DNA from: Pseudonocardia sp. 73-21
GTDB taxonomy: Bacteria; Actinomycetota; Actinomycetes; Mycobacteriales; Pseudonocardiaceae
DNA length: 64,000 bases
Direction of reading: 5' to 3'
Assembly: GCF_001899645.1 (NCBI RefSeq)
Contig: NZ_MKVV01000093.1
Location: 1 to 64,000 of the forward strand
Within the stretch, counting starts at the first letter, position 1, and every line of letters starts with the position of its first letter. This document shows, piece by piece, positions 23,984 to 32,463 of the stretch. Position numbers and translations under genes: made by a program. The notes below the pieces were generated by a model that had not been told where the DNA came from, ran no database searches, and was given only the letters and a program-made list of their open reading frames with translations.

Positions 23984-24628
23984 TCAGACGCCGACGAGCA
24001 GGCGAGCGCCGAACCACAGGCAGACGAGGGCGACGACCCAGAACAGCGCCGCCCAGACGACGCGCGGGATCCAGGTGGCGGCCGAGAGCTGGGCCGTGTC
24101 GCTCTTGTCGGCGCCGAGTCCCAGGTTCACCAACGAGCGGACGCCGCCCAGGAGCATCAGCCACACGAGTGCGACGGCCAGCACCGACTGCACCTGGGGC
24201 GAGCCCTCGACCGCGACGTAGCCGACCCCCGCCCCGGCCAGCAGCACGATCAACCCCGTGAACAGGCCCTGGGACTTCGCCCACGCCCCCAGCAACAGGA
24301 TGATCGCCACCCACAGCAGCGACCACGACTTCCCGGCCACCACCAGCGCCGCTCCGGCGAGGCCCGCCAGCGGTGGGGTGAGGTAGCCCGCGGCGAGGAC
24401 GAGCGGCAGCGTCACCCCCCATTTCAGGACGGCCGTGGTCGAACCGCCGCCCTTGCGCTCGTTCACGAGGAAGTGCTGCGGGTTGCGCCCGGAGAGCACG
24501 GCGACGACGAGGTGGCCGCCCTCGTGCGCGACGGTGACGAGCGATCCGACCCACGTGCTGGTGACGGGTACGGCCACCAGCGCCAGCACGACCACGCCGA
24601 TGACCAGCACGAACGGATCCCCCACCAC
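23984..24628 (-). CDS. M50-family membrane metallopeptidase homologue
   Basis: 214 residues from GTG 24628. Multi-pass membrane protein with the zinc site VAHEGGHLVVAVLSGR (HExxH as HEGGH) in the second helix region, and six or more hydrophobic segments (VLVIGVVVLALVAVPVTSTW, LAAGYLTPPLAGLAGAALVV, LFTGLIVLLAGAGVGYVAV). This matches the short actinobacterial M50B-like group, which lacks PDZ domains. A role in intramembrane proteolysis is implied by family only. Confidence 0.83.
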   Translation of the reverse strand: MVGDPFVLVIGVVVLALVAVPVTSTWVGSLVTVAHEGGHLVVAVLSGRNPQHFLVNERKGGGSTTAVLKWGVTLPLVLAAGYLTPPLAGLAGAALVVAGKSWSLLWVAIILLLGAWAKSQGLFTGLIVLLAGAGVGYVAVEGSPQVQSVLAVALVWLMLLGGVRSLVNLGLGADKSDTAQLSAATWIPRVVWAALFWVVALVCLWFGARLLVGV

Positions 24629-24760
24629 GCGGCTAGTGTCGCAGGTCACACCAGCCGTCCGCTGGGCCGAACGGCCGCACCTTGACCTCCACCCGGCTTC
24701 AACTCCGAGACTGTCGGTGGCCCCCGGCACACTGGGAGCCGGCAGCGAGGGAGTTCGGAC

Positions 24761-26575
24761 ATGAGCATGGAGAGTGTGGCCTGGCACGCGATGTACCGCG
24801 CCGGCCACGGCCAACCGGAGAAGCGTTCCTTCTCCCGCGCCACGCTGCGCCGCATCGCGGCGTTCGCGCGCCCGCACCGGCGCCGGCTGGCGGCGTTCCT
24901 GCTGCTCAGCGTCGTGGGTGCGGTGCTGGCGGTGGCCACGCCGGTGCTGGCCGGGCGCGTCGTCGACGCGATCGTGGCGGGCGGGCCGGTGGGCACCGTG
25001 GTGGGCCTCGCCGTGCTCATCGCGGTCATCGCGATCGCCGAGAGCCTGGCGGGCATCGTGCAGCGCTGGCTCTCGTCCAACCTCGGCGAGGGGCTGATCC
25101 TCGACCTGCGCGCGGCCGTCTTCGACCACGTGCAGCGCCAGCCCGTCGCGTTCTTCACCCGCACCCGCACGGGAGCGCTGGTCAGCCGGCTCAACAACGA
25201 CGTCATCGGCGCGCAGCGCGCGTTCAGCGACACGCTCTCGGGCGTCGTCGGCAACGTCGTCACGCTGGTGCTCACGCTCGCGGTGATGCTCACGCTGTCG
25301 TGGCAGGTCACGGTGCTCGCGCTGATCCTGCTGCCGATCTTCGTGCTACCTGCGCGCCGGGTCGGGCGCCGGCTCGCCGCGCTGCAGCGGGAGAGCGCCG
25401 ACCACAACGCGGCCATGGGCAACCAGATGACCGAGCGGTTCTCCGCGCCCGGCGCCACGCTGGTCAAGCTGTTCGGGCGGCCCGCCGACGAGACCGCCGA
25501 GTTCGTCACGCGCGCCGCCCGCGTGCGCGACATCGGGGTGCGCACCGCCATGGTGCAGTGGGTCTTCGTCTCGGCGTTGACGCTGGTCTCGGCGCTGGCG
25601 CTGGCGCTGGTCTACGGCCTCGGCGGCTACCTCTCGCTCAACGGCGGGCTCAACGCGGGCGACGTCGTGTCGCTGTTCAGCTTCGAGCGCGTCTTCGAGA
25701 TCCTCGACCTGCCGCCGCTGATCGCCGAGCCCGCCGTCCCGGTCGCCCTGCCCGAGGGGCCGCTGTCGGTGGAGCTCGACGGCGTCCGGTTCGCCTATCC
25801 CTCGGCCGACAAGGTCTCGCTCGCGTCCCTGGAGGAGGTGGCCCAGCTCGACGCGCGGGGCGGCGAGGAGGTGCTCCACGACGTGTCGCTGCGGGCCGAG
25901 CCGGGTCAGCTGATCGCGCTGGTCGGGTCGTCGGGGGCGGGGAAGTCCACGATCGCCCAGCTGCTGCCGCGCCTCTACGACGTCGACGAGGGCTCGGTGC
26001 GCATCGGCGGGGTCGACGTCCGCGACCTGTCGTTCGACACGATCCGTGGCGCGCTCGGCCTCGTCACGCAGGACGGGCACCTGTTCCACGAGTCGCTGCG
26101 CTCCAACCTGCTGCTCGCCCAGCCCGAGGCGTCGGAGGAGGAGCTGTGGGACGCGCTGCGCCGTGCCCGGCTCGCCGACCTGGTGGCCACACTGCCCGAC
26201 GGCCTGGAGACGGTGGTCGGTGAGCGCGGGTACCGGCTGTCGGGCGGCGAGCGCCAGCGCCTGACGATCGCGCGCCTGCTGCTCGCGAAGCCGCGGGTGG
26301 TGGTGCTCGACGAGGCCACGGCCCACCTCGACTCCACGTCCGAGGCCGCGGTGCAGGAGGCCCTCGGGGAGGCGCTGGCCGGCCGCACGGCGCTGGTCAT
26401 CGCCCACCGCCTCTCCACCATCCGGGCCGCCGACCGCATCCTCGTGTTGGAGGCCGGGCGCGTGGTGGAGCAGGGCACACACGCCGAGCTGATGGCGAAG
26501 GACGGCCGGTACGCGGAGCTGCACCACACCCAGTTCGACCAGCCGGGCGAGGCGGCGCCGCTCCCGGTGGGCTGA
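24761..26575 (+). CDS. ABC exporter half-transporter, with probable loss of the last transmembrane helix
   Basis: 604 residues, fused permease and ATPase. The permease region (residues about 30-320) has helices such as LAAFLLLSVVGAVLAVATPV and LTLAVMLTLSWQVTVLALIL. The ATPase has Walker A GSSGAGKST (about 388), signature LSGGERQR, Walker B RVVVLDEATAHLD and the H-loop IAHRLSTIR. After LNAGDVV the sequence jumps to SLFSFERVFEILDL. Homologues I know of this type have about 26-28 residues in between (an ALLLTRLY-type sixth helix and NARVD linker). The deletion is in frame. Without TM6 the protein may not fold as an exporter. Substrate unknown. Confidence 0.82.
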   Translation: MSMESVAWHAMYRAGHGQPEKRSFSRATLRRIAAFARPHRRRLAAFLLLSVVGAVLAVATPVLAGRVVDAIVAGGPVGTVVGLAVLIAVIAIAESLAGIVQRWLSSNLGEGLILDLRAAVFDHVQRQPVAFFTRTRTGALVSRLNNDVIGAQRAFSDTLSGVVGNVVTLVLTLAVMLTLSWQVTVLALILLPIFVLPARRVGRRLAALQRESADHNAAMGNQMTERFSAPGATLVKLFGRPADETAEFVTRAARVRDIGVRTAMVQWVFVSALTLVSALALALVYGLGGYLSLNGGLNAGDVVSLFSFERVFEILDLPPLIAEPAVPVALPEGPLSVELDGVRFAYPSADKVSLASLEEVAQLDARGGEEVLHDVSLRAEPGQLIALVGSSGAGKSTIAQLLPRLYDVDEGSVRIGGVDVRDLSFDTIRGALGLVTQDGHLFHESLRSNLLLAQPEASEEELWDALRRARLADLVATLPDGLETVVGERGYRLSGGERQRLTIARLLLAKPRVVVLDEATAHLDSTSEAAVQEALGEALAGRTALVIAHRLSTIRAADRILVLEAGRVVEQGTHAELMAKDGRYAELHHTQFDQPGEAAPLPVG

Positions 26576-26597
26576 CCCCCGACCTCGCAGCCCGCCG

Positions 26598-26633
26598 GTC
26601 ACGTCGCAGCCCGCCGGCGCGCTGCGACGTGAC
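26598..26633. terminator. Hairpin between convergent ABC and FAD-oxidase genes
   Basis: Perfect 13-bp stem GTCACGTCGCAGC / GCTGCGACGTGAC with a 10-nt loop. Flanking direct repeats CGCAGCCCGCCGG (26586 and 26605) and GCTGCGACGT (twice) surround it. It overlaps the last codons of the FAD-oxidase ORF. Confidence 0.7.
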
Positions 26634-27801
26634 CATCCGTGCTGCGACGTCCGGCGCAACCCGCCGGGCCGAACACGAAGCTCGGGGAGCGGCCCAGCGT
26701 CTGCGTCCGCACCGCCTCCAGCAGCTCCGTGTGCACCGCCGCCACCGCCGCCTCGTCCGTCCCGTCCAGCGGGGAGATCACCCGTAGCAGGAACCGCGCG
26801 TCGCGGTGCTCCACCGAGTCCGGCACGGCGGGCGGGCGGGCCAGCGCGCCACCGAGGTGGTTGAGCTGCACCACGCACATCATCGGCGCGTCGGGCCCGG
26901 CGATCTCCACCAGCGGCGCCGGGGAGTCGAGGCCGGCGAGCAGGGCGTTGGTGCCGGAGTAGGCGTGCGGCCACGGCGGGTCGTTGTAGATCGACGCCGA
27001 GTCGGTGAACGGCATCTCGGCGAGGGTGTCGAGCAGGCGCGGGGCCACGGCGCGCAGCGGTGCCACCAGCCGCTCGCCCTCCTCGGCGTCGCCGGTGTAG
27101 ACGATGCGGACGTGGGCGACGTAGCGGCCGCCGAGCGGCGCGGGCGCGGCCTCGGGGAACGGGACCAGCCCCACCGACGACGTCATGGCGTCGGGCACGG
27201 TGGCTGTCCAGTCGACGTAGGCGGCCAGGACGTCGCGCACGTGCTCGGCCGCGAAGTAGAGGCCGCCGCCGAAGATCCGCGCCACGGGGAACAGGCCGAT
27301 CTCCATGCCGGTCACCACCCCGACGCCGCGGCCGGCCCCGCGCAGCCGGCGGAACAGCTCGTTGCCCGCCGTGACGTGGTGCAGCTCGCCGTCGGGGGTC
27401 ACGACGTCGATGTCGCGGACGTGGTCGGTGGCCCAGCCGTACTGCCGCGACAGCAGGCCGAGCCCGCCGCCGAGCGTGTAACCGACCACCCCGACGCCCG
27501 GCGACGAGCCGCTCAGCGGAGCGAGCCCGTGCGCGCCGGCCGCCGTCACCACCGCGTCCCAGGTGGTGCCGGCCTGCACGCGCGCGGTGCCGGCCACCGG
27601 GTCGACCTCGACGCCGTCGAGCGCGGCGGTGGTGATCAGCACCCCGCCGTCGAGGGGTTCGGTGAGGCCGTGGCCGGTGGTCTGGACGTCGAAGGGCACG
27701 CCGTCGGCGGCGGCCCGGCGCACGGCGGCCGTCACGTCGTCGACGGAGGTGGCGGCGACCACGACGGACGGGCGGTGGCGGTAGGCGGTCTGGAAGCTCA
27801 T
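26599..27801 (-). CDS. FAD-binding oxidoreductase (BBE-type), C-terminus abnormal
   Basis: 400 residues from ATG 27801 (MSFQTAYRHRPSVVVA). The PCMH-type FAD domain is shown by DVQTTGHGLTEPLDGGVLIT, GSSPGVGVVGYTLGGGLGLL and the substrate domain by FPVARIFGGGLYF. Relatives end with a berberine-bridge motif (Y..NY..) after the FGP segment; here FVFGPAGCAGRRSTDGHVAARRRAAT follows, encoded by the hairpin and repeats at 26598-26650. The normal C-terminal 40 or so residues are therefore absent or displaced. His-type flavin linkage cannot be judged. It is divergent from the WYL regulator. Confidence 0.75.
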   Translation of the reverse strand: MSFQTAYRHRPSVVVAATSVDDVTAAVRRAAADGVPFDVQTTGHGLTEPLDGGVLITTAALDGVEVDPVAGTARVQAGTTWDAVVTAAGAHGLAPLSGSSPGVGVVGYTLGGGLGLLSRQYGWATDHVRDIDVVTPDGELHHVTAGNELFRRLRGAGRGVGVVTGMEIGLFPVARIFGGGLYFAAEHVRDVLAAYVDWTATVPDAMTSSVGLVPFPEAAPAPLGGRYVAHVRIVYTGDAEEGERLVAPLRAVAPRLLDTLAEMPFTDSASIYNDPPWPHAYSGTNALLAGLDSPAPLVEIAGPDAPMMCVVQLNHLGGALARPPAVPDSVEHRDARFLLRVISPLDGTDEAAVAAVHTELLEAVRTQTLGRSPSFVFGPAGCAGRRSTDGHVAARRRAAT

Positions 27802-27824
27802 GCCGACCACGGTAGGAACCGTTC

Positions 27825-27841
27825 CGGACAGTATCTGTCCG
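27825..27841. promoter_or_regulatory. Palindromic operator between FAD oxidase and WYL regulator
   Basis: CGGACAG-TAT-CTGTCCG, a perfect 7-bp inverted repeat, lies centrally in the 63-bp divergent gap. WYL/DeoR-type regulators bind such dyads. Confidence 0.75.
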
Positions 27842-27864
27842 CAGGACCGGGCATCCTGGTCCTC

Positions 27865-28860
27865 ATGGCGATGCCGGGCCGGATGCTCCAGCTGCTGTCG
27901 CTGCTGCAATCACGTCGTGAGTGGTCGGGGACCGAGCTGGCCCAACGGCTCCAGGTCACCGACCGCACGGTCCGCCGCGACGTCGACCGGCTGCGCGAGC
28001 TCGGTTACCCCGTCGACGGCACGACGGGCACCGCGGGCGGCTACCGCCTCGCCTCCGGGCGCAACCTGCCGCCGCTGCTGCTCGACGACGAGGAGGCCGT
28101 GGCCGTCGCGGTCGGGCTGACCGCCACCGCGGGCACGATCACGGGCATCGAGGAGACGGCCGTGCGCGCGCTCGCGAAGCTGCGCCAGGTCCTCCCGGCG
28201 CGGCTGCGGGCCCGGGTGGACGCCATGGCCGCGGCCACCACCGCGGTCGGCCCCGGCAGCCCGAACGGCGCGGACGCCGACGTGCTCGGCGTCCTGGCCA
28301 CGGCCTGCCGCGACCACGAGCTCGTCGCGTTCGCGTACTCCCGCCGCGACGGCTCGACGAGTCGGCGCCGGGTGGAGCCGCACCGGCTCGTCACCGGGTA
28401 CGGGCTCTGGTATCTCGTCGCGTTCGACCCCGAGCGGTCGGACTGGCGCACGTTCCGGGCCGATCGCATCACCGCGCCCGCGCCCACCCACGCCCGCTTC
28501 ACCCCCCGCGAGCCGCCGGCGGACGCCGCCGCGCAGGTCCGCCGCGCGATCGCCGAGGCGCCCTACCGCCACCGCGCGCGGGCCACGGTCGCCGCCCCGG
28601 TGGAGCATGTGCGGGCGAAGCTGCCCCGGCTGCTCCCGGCGCGGCTGCAGCCGGTGGACGAGCTCAGCTGCGTCGTCACGTTCGGCACGGACGAGGTGGG
28701 GTCGATCGTCACGGACCTGGCGGCACTGGGCGTGCCGTTCGTCCTCGACGAGGCCGACGACGAGCTGCGCGACCGGCTCCGCACGACCGGACGGTGGCTG
28801 CTCGACGCGGCTCCGCGCACCGCGCCCGGAACCACCGCCCCGGGGCGGCCGGCGCCGTAG
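27865..28860 (+). CDS. WYL-domain transcriptional regulator
   Basis: 331 residues (ATG 27865; ATG 27871 also possible). N-terminal winged HTH: LLQSRREWSGTELAQRLQVT and DRTVRRDVDRLRELGYPVDG. The WYL domain (about 140-230) has RRVEPHRLVTGYGLWYLVAF, and the C-terminal WCX extension follows. WYL proteins sense nucleic-acid or nucleotide-like ligands, and many control a single neighbouring gene; here the divergent FAD oxidase is the likely target via the CGGACAG palindrome. Confidence 0.9.
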   Translation: MAMPGRMLQLLSLLQSRREWSGTELAQRLQVTDRTVRRDVDRLRELGYPVDGTTGTAGGYRLASGRNLPPLLLDDEEAVAVAVGLTATAGTITGIEETAVRALAKLRQVLPARLRARVDAMAAATTAVGPGSPNGADADVLGVLATACRDHELVAFAYSRRDGSTSRRRVEPHRLVTGYGLWYLVAFDPERSDWRTFRADRITAPAPTHARFTPREPPADAAAQVRRAIAEAPYRHRARATVAAPVEHVRAKLPRLLPARLQPVDELSCVVTFGTDEVGSIVTDLAALGVPFVLDEADDELRDRLRTTGRWLLDAAPRTAPGTTAPGRPAP

Positions 28861-28882
28861 CGCGACGGCGGACGAGGCCGGG

Positions 28883-29902
28883 TCAGGCCTGCGCACCGAC
28901 GGGGGCGTCCAGCGCGCACTCGGCCGGCACCGGGATGTCGTAGAGACGCGCGGCGTTGAGACCGAGGATCTTCTTCTTGGTGGCGGTCGTGAGCTTCGCG
29001 TAGTCGGTGAACGCGTCGTCGTCGGGCATCTGCCAGTCGACGAAGCCCTCGACCTGCCACTTCGGCACCCAGATGTTGTAGTCCCCGCCGAAGAGCATCT
29101 TGTCCTCGCCGACCCAGAACAGCAGCTCGCCCATGACCTTCGCGAAGAACTTCGGGCGGGCGTGCATCAGGCCGCCGATGACCACCGAGAGGCCCGCGTA
29201 GACGTTGGGCTCCTGCACGGCCATGAAGCAGAAGTCCTCGATACGCGGCAGGCCCACGTGCTCGACGATGAAGTTGAGCTCCGGGAAGTCGGTGGCCGCG
29301 TGGTCGACATCGGCCACGTCGAACGCGTCCTTGTCGAGCGGCCAGATCGTGGGGCCCTTGTGGACGTGCACGTTCTTGATGCCCAGTTCCTGCGTGCGCT
29401 CCAGGAAGCGGTAGGCCTCGGGGTCGCTGAGCTTCCAGCCGCGGGACCCGTTGTTCCATTCCGCGGTGTAGAGCTTCACGCCCTTGGCGTCGTACCTCGC
29501 GGCCTCGGCCTCGAACGCCCTCATCCCGGCATCGCCGTCACGCGGATCCCAGCGGACGTTGACCGTGAGCTTGTCGGCCCACCGGTCCAGCAGTGCGCCG
29601 TTCTGCGCCGCGGTGTTGAAGCCCTCCTCGTACCACTCGGTGAGGTACGTGGACTGGAAGACGGTGTGGTCGACGTGGCCCTCGGTGAAGATGTCGCGCT
29701 CGAAGTCCTCGGGCGTGGGCCTGAGGAACTTCTCGTAGTCCCAGTGGGTCTCGGGCGGGCCGAGCTGGTGGTAGCCGTAGAAGCAGTCGATCCAGCCCTT
29801 CGCGTACTCCTCGGCCCCCTCGACCCAGTTCTCCCGACCGGCATTCCAGAAGTGACTGTGGGAGTCGACGATGAAGTACTTCTCGCCGTCCTTCTCGTAC
29901 AT
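28883..29902 (-). CDS. Amidohydrolase-2 family enzyme, like that of propane-monooxygenase operons
   Basis: 339 residues from ATG 29902 (MYEKDGEKYFIVDSHSHFWN), not the longer track ORF. Metal-binding HxH is DSHSHFW (about 13-17); further histidines are in NVHVHKGPTIWPLDKDAFDV and IVEHVGLPRIEDFC, and FGGDYN carries the late Asp. From family knowledge, this sequence type (MYEKDGEKYF start, GVKLYTAEWN, NVHVHKGPTI) is found in actinobacterial propane/THF-type diiron monooxygenase operons, where its role is unproven. No monooxygenase gene is nearby. It is flanked by a GntR regulator and two palindromes, suggesting inducible expression. Confidence 0.88.
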   Translation of the reverse strand: MYEKDGEKYFIVDSHSHFWNAGRENWVEGAEEYAKGWIDCFYGYHQLGPPETHWDYEKFLRPTPEDFERDIFTEGHVDHTVFQSTYLTEWYEEGFNTAAQNGALLDRWADKLTVNVRWDPRDGDAGMRAFEAEAARYDAKGVKLYTAEWNNGSRGWKLSDPEAYRFLERTQELGIKNVHVHKGPTIWPLDKDAFDVADVDHAATDFPELNFIVEHVGLPRIEDFCFMAVQEPNVYAGLSVVIGGLMHARPKFFAKVMGELLFWVGEDKMLFGGDYNIWVPKWQVEGFVDWQMPDDDAFTDYAKLTTATKKKILGLNAARLYDIPVPAECALDAPVGAQA

Positions 29903-29994
29903 GGGGACCCCTCGCATGGCCGTCGATCGCGTCACCGGCCCTCGGTGACGCGACCCATCACATGCGCCGGGCGCCTCGTCCACAAGCGGTGACA

Positions 29995-30011
29995 TTATCG
30001 CTGAGCGATAA
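29995..30011. promoter_or_regulatory. Palindrome upstream of the amidohydrolase
   Basis: TTATCGC-TGA-GCGATAA is a perfect 7-bp inverted repeat in the 218-bp gap between the GntR gene and the amidohydrolase, about 93 bp upstream of the start codon. This gap is noticeably less GC-rich than its surroundings. Confidence 0.6.
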
Positions 30012-30089
30012 AACGGATACACTGTTCAGAGCTCACCATCTCGCAGAACTGGCTCTGACCTGTGTATATGCGTGACAGCGCAGGCAATA

Positions 30090-30112
30090 CTTCAGATGTC
30101 TGATGTCTGAAG
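30090..30112. promoter_or_regulatory. Candidate GntR operator
   Basis: CTTCAGA-TGTCTGATG-TCTGAAG: 7-bp inverted repeat that also contains GATGTCT twice in tandem. It lies just past the GntR stop and upstream of the amidohydrolase. FCD-type GntR proteins bind short dyads of this kind; the assignment is inferred from position. Confidence 0.6.
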
Positions 30113-30120
30113 AATCTTGC

Positions 30121-30840
30121 TCATGTCGAGCGGAAGAGATCGATGATGACGTCGAAGTTCTCGATGGTCGCCCGGGCCGCGGCCACCGCGTCGCCGGCGC
30201 TGATGGCGTCGTAGAGCGCCGAGTGCTCGTCGGCGGTGTCCGGGAGGGGCTCCTGGTCCACCAGCGCCGCGAGGGCGTGCGCCAACGGCTCCCGGAACTG
30301 GTCGAACAGCTCGAGCAGCAACAGGTTCCCGGTGATCGCGACGACACACCGGTGGAAGGCGGTGTCGGCCTCGACGAACGCCTCGGTCGGCCCCCCGACC
30401 GCCCGCTGCCGGCGGTCGAGGGCGTCCTTCAGGGTCCGCACGTCCTCCGGGCGCGCGTTCTCGGCCGCGAGACGCGCCGCTTCCACCTCCAGCGCACGCC
30501 GGACCTGGTACACCTCCACGATCCGGGCGCGCCGCACCAGCTGGGGAGTGCCCGCGTGGTGGTCGCGGGTCAGCCCGGTGGCGTCGGGCCGCGGCGGGTC
30601 GTCCGCGGCGTAGGTGCCGGCACCCTGGCGGACCACCAGCAACCCGTCCCGGACCAGCAGCTGTATGGCCTCCCGCAGCGACGACCGTCCGACGCCCAGG
30701 TCCCGGGCCAGTGCGGACTCGGCGGGCAACCGCTCGCCCGGGCGCCAGCGTCCGTAGGCGAGGTCGTCGCGCAGCGCGTTCTCCACCCGCTGCACCACGC
30801 TCTCGTGGCCGAGACGGCGCGGGGGCGGATCGGCGGTCAT
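30121..30840 (-). CDS. GntR-family regulator, FadR/FCD subfamily
   Basis: 239 residues. N-terminal winged helix: RVENALRDDLAYGRWRPGER LPAESALARDLGVGRSSLRE (shown in two parts), then AIQLLVRDGLLVVRQGAGTY. The C-terminal FCD domain is all helical with the metal-binding Asp/His positions in EVYQVRRALEVEAARLA, FVEADTAFHRCVV and EHSALYDAISAGD. FCD regulators respond to organic acids. It lies between the amidohydrolase and the phytoene-desaturase-like gene, all co-oriented. Confidence 0.9.
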   Translation of the reverse strand: MTADPPPRRLGHESVVQRVENALRDDLAYGRWRPGERLPAESALARDLGVGRSSLREAIQLLVRDGLLVVRQGAGTYAADDPPRPDATGLTRDHHAGTPQLVRRARIVEVYQVRRALEVEAARLAAENARPEDVRTLKDALDRRQRAVGGPTEAFVEADTAFHRCVVAITGNLLLLELFDQFREPLAHALAALVDQEPLPDTADEHSALYDAISAGDAVAAARATIENFDVIIDLFRST

Positions 30841-30870
30841 GGGCGCACAGGGTAGGCGGGCCTCTTCCGC

Positions 30871-32439
30871 TCAGCCCCGGGCGTCCGCGAGCACGGCCAT
30901 GGCGGCGTTCCGGCCGTTCACGCCGATCACACTGCCGCCGGGGTGGGTGGCCGCCCCGCACAGGTACAGGCCGGGCACGTCGGTGCGCGGGGCGAAACGG
31001 CGGTCCCACATCTGGTCGGGCAGGCAGTCGCCCTGGAAGATGTGGCCCCCGGTGAGCCCGATCCGGGCCTCGACGTCGAGCGGGCCGAGCACCTCGCGGC
31101 CGACGATGCAGTCCAGGACGTCCGGGGCGAAGCGGGCCACCTCGGCGAGCGCGGCGTCGCCGATCTCCTCGCGGCGGGTCTCCCACGTGCCCTCGGCCAG
31201 CTCGTAGGGCACGTACTGGGCGAAGACGCTCATGATGTGGCCGCCCGCGGGCGTCACCGACGGGTCGTAGTACGACGGGAAGTAGACCTCGGCCCACGAC
31301 GGCGACGGCCGGCCCGCGCACGCCCGCTCGAACGCGGCCTGGGTCGCGTCGATGCCCGTCGTGATCGTGACCATCGCGCGGTGGGGCAGGTTCGGCTCAG
31401 GTGCCGCGGGGAACGTCGGCAGCCTCGACAGCGCACAGTTGATCTTGACGACGGGGCTGGACGACCGCCAGTCGGCGACCCGCCGCGTCCACGCCGCCGG
31501 CACGTCGGACGTGCAGAGCGCGGTGGTGCGCCGAGGATCGGCGTTGGACACGACCGTCGTCGCGCGGACCAGCTCGCCCCCGGCCAGCCGCACGCCCACG
31601 CCGGGCTCGATCGCCGCCACCTCGACGCCGCAGGCCAGCACCGCGCCGTGCTCGACCGCCGCGTCGGCCAGCGCGAACGACACGCGTCCGGTGCCGCCGC
31701 GGACGTACCCCCAGCGGCCGTCGGCCAGGGTGCCCATGGAGTGCATCGCGTGCACGGCGGCGGTGCCGGGGTCGCGCGGCCCGGCCCACGTGCCGATCAC
31801 GCCCTGCCCGTGCAGCAGCGCGCGCAGCCGCTCGTCGCGCACGTGCTCCTCGACGACGTCGGCGATGGAGCGGTGCAGCAGCACCTCCAGTGCTTCGGGG
31901 TCGCCCTTCAGCAGCTCGGCGAGTTCGGCGCGATCCGGGCTCGGACCCACCCAGGTGTCGCGCGCCCGTGTGCGCAGAGCCTGGCGCAGCCGCTCGAACA
32001 GCGCCTCGTACGCCAGGTAACCCTCGACGTCGGACGGCGAGATCGCCGCGATCTCGGCCGCGGCCCGGTCGGCGTCCGCCCACGACGCCACCGACGTGCC
32101 GTCCTCGAACGGGCACCACAGGCTGGGGTCGAGCAGCACCACGTCGAAGCCGTGGCGCCTGAGGTCCAGCTCGGAGACGACGAGCGGGTGCAGCAGCCCG
32201 ACGACGTACGCGCACGGGCTGATCAGGTAGCCCGGGAACGGCTCCTCCAGCGTCGCGGCGCCACCGAGCTGCTCCCGCGCCTCCAGCACGAGCACCGAAC
32301 GGCCGGCGCGGGCGAGGTAGGCGGCGGCGGTCAACCCGTTGTGGCCGCCACCGACCACCACCACGTCCCACCGCCGCGCCGCGATCTCCGACACCGGCAT
32401 CGGCAGCCCGACCCGGCCCAGCGACTCCTGCACGCTCAT
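30871..32439 (-). CDS. FAD-dependent phytoene-desaturase-like oxidoreductase
   Basis: 522 residues from ATG 32439. Dinucleotide-binding motif VVVVGGGHNGLTAAAYLARA followed by GRSVLVLEAREQLGGAATLE; C-terminal FAD contact GLYLCGAATHPGGSVIGVNG. This matches the group of CrtI-like NAD(P)/FAD oxidoreductases, whose members act on carotenoids or other hydrophobic substrates. There is no phytoene synthase or other carotenoid gene nearby, and the carotenoid oxygenase at 13-14 kb is broken, so the substrate is open. It ends 30 bp upstream of the GntR gene, on the same strand. Confidence 0.88.
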   Translation of the reverse strand: MSVQESLGRVGLPMPVSEIAARRWDVVVVGGGHNGLTAAAYLARAGRSVLVLEAREQLGGAATLEEPFPGYLISPCAYVVGLLHPLVVSELDLRRHGFDVVLLDPSLWCPFEDGTSVASWADADRAAAEIAAISPSDVEGYLAYEALFERLRQALRTRARDTWVGPSPDRAELAELLKGDPEALEVLLHRSIADVVEEHVRDERLRALLHGQGVIGTWAGPRDPGTAAVHAMHSMGTLADGRWGYVRGGTGRVSFALADAAVEHGAVLACGVEVAAIEPGVGVRLAGGELVRATTVVSNADPRRTTALCTSDVPAAWTRRVADWRSSSPVVKINCALSRLPTFPAAPEPNLPHRAMVTITTGIDATQAAFERACAGRPSPSWAEVYFPSYYDPSVTPAGGHIMSVFAQYVPYELAEGTWETRREEIGDAALAEVARFAPDVLDCIVGREVLGPLDVEARIGLTGGHIFQGDCLPDQMWDRRFAPRTDVPGLYLCGAATHPGGSVIGVNGRNAAMAVLADARG

Positions 32440-32463
32440 GGCCGACGACGCTACCGTCGGCGG

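Noticed and set aside
30871-32439. Carotenoid biosynthesis gene cluster
   Set aside because: The phytoene-desaturase-like enzyme has no crtB, crtE or cyclase nearby, and the only other carotenoid gene is a broken oxygenase 17 kb away.
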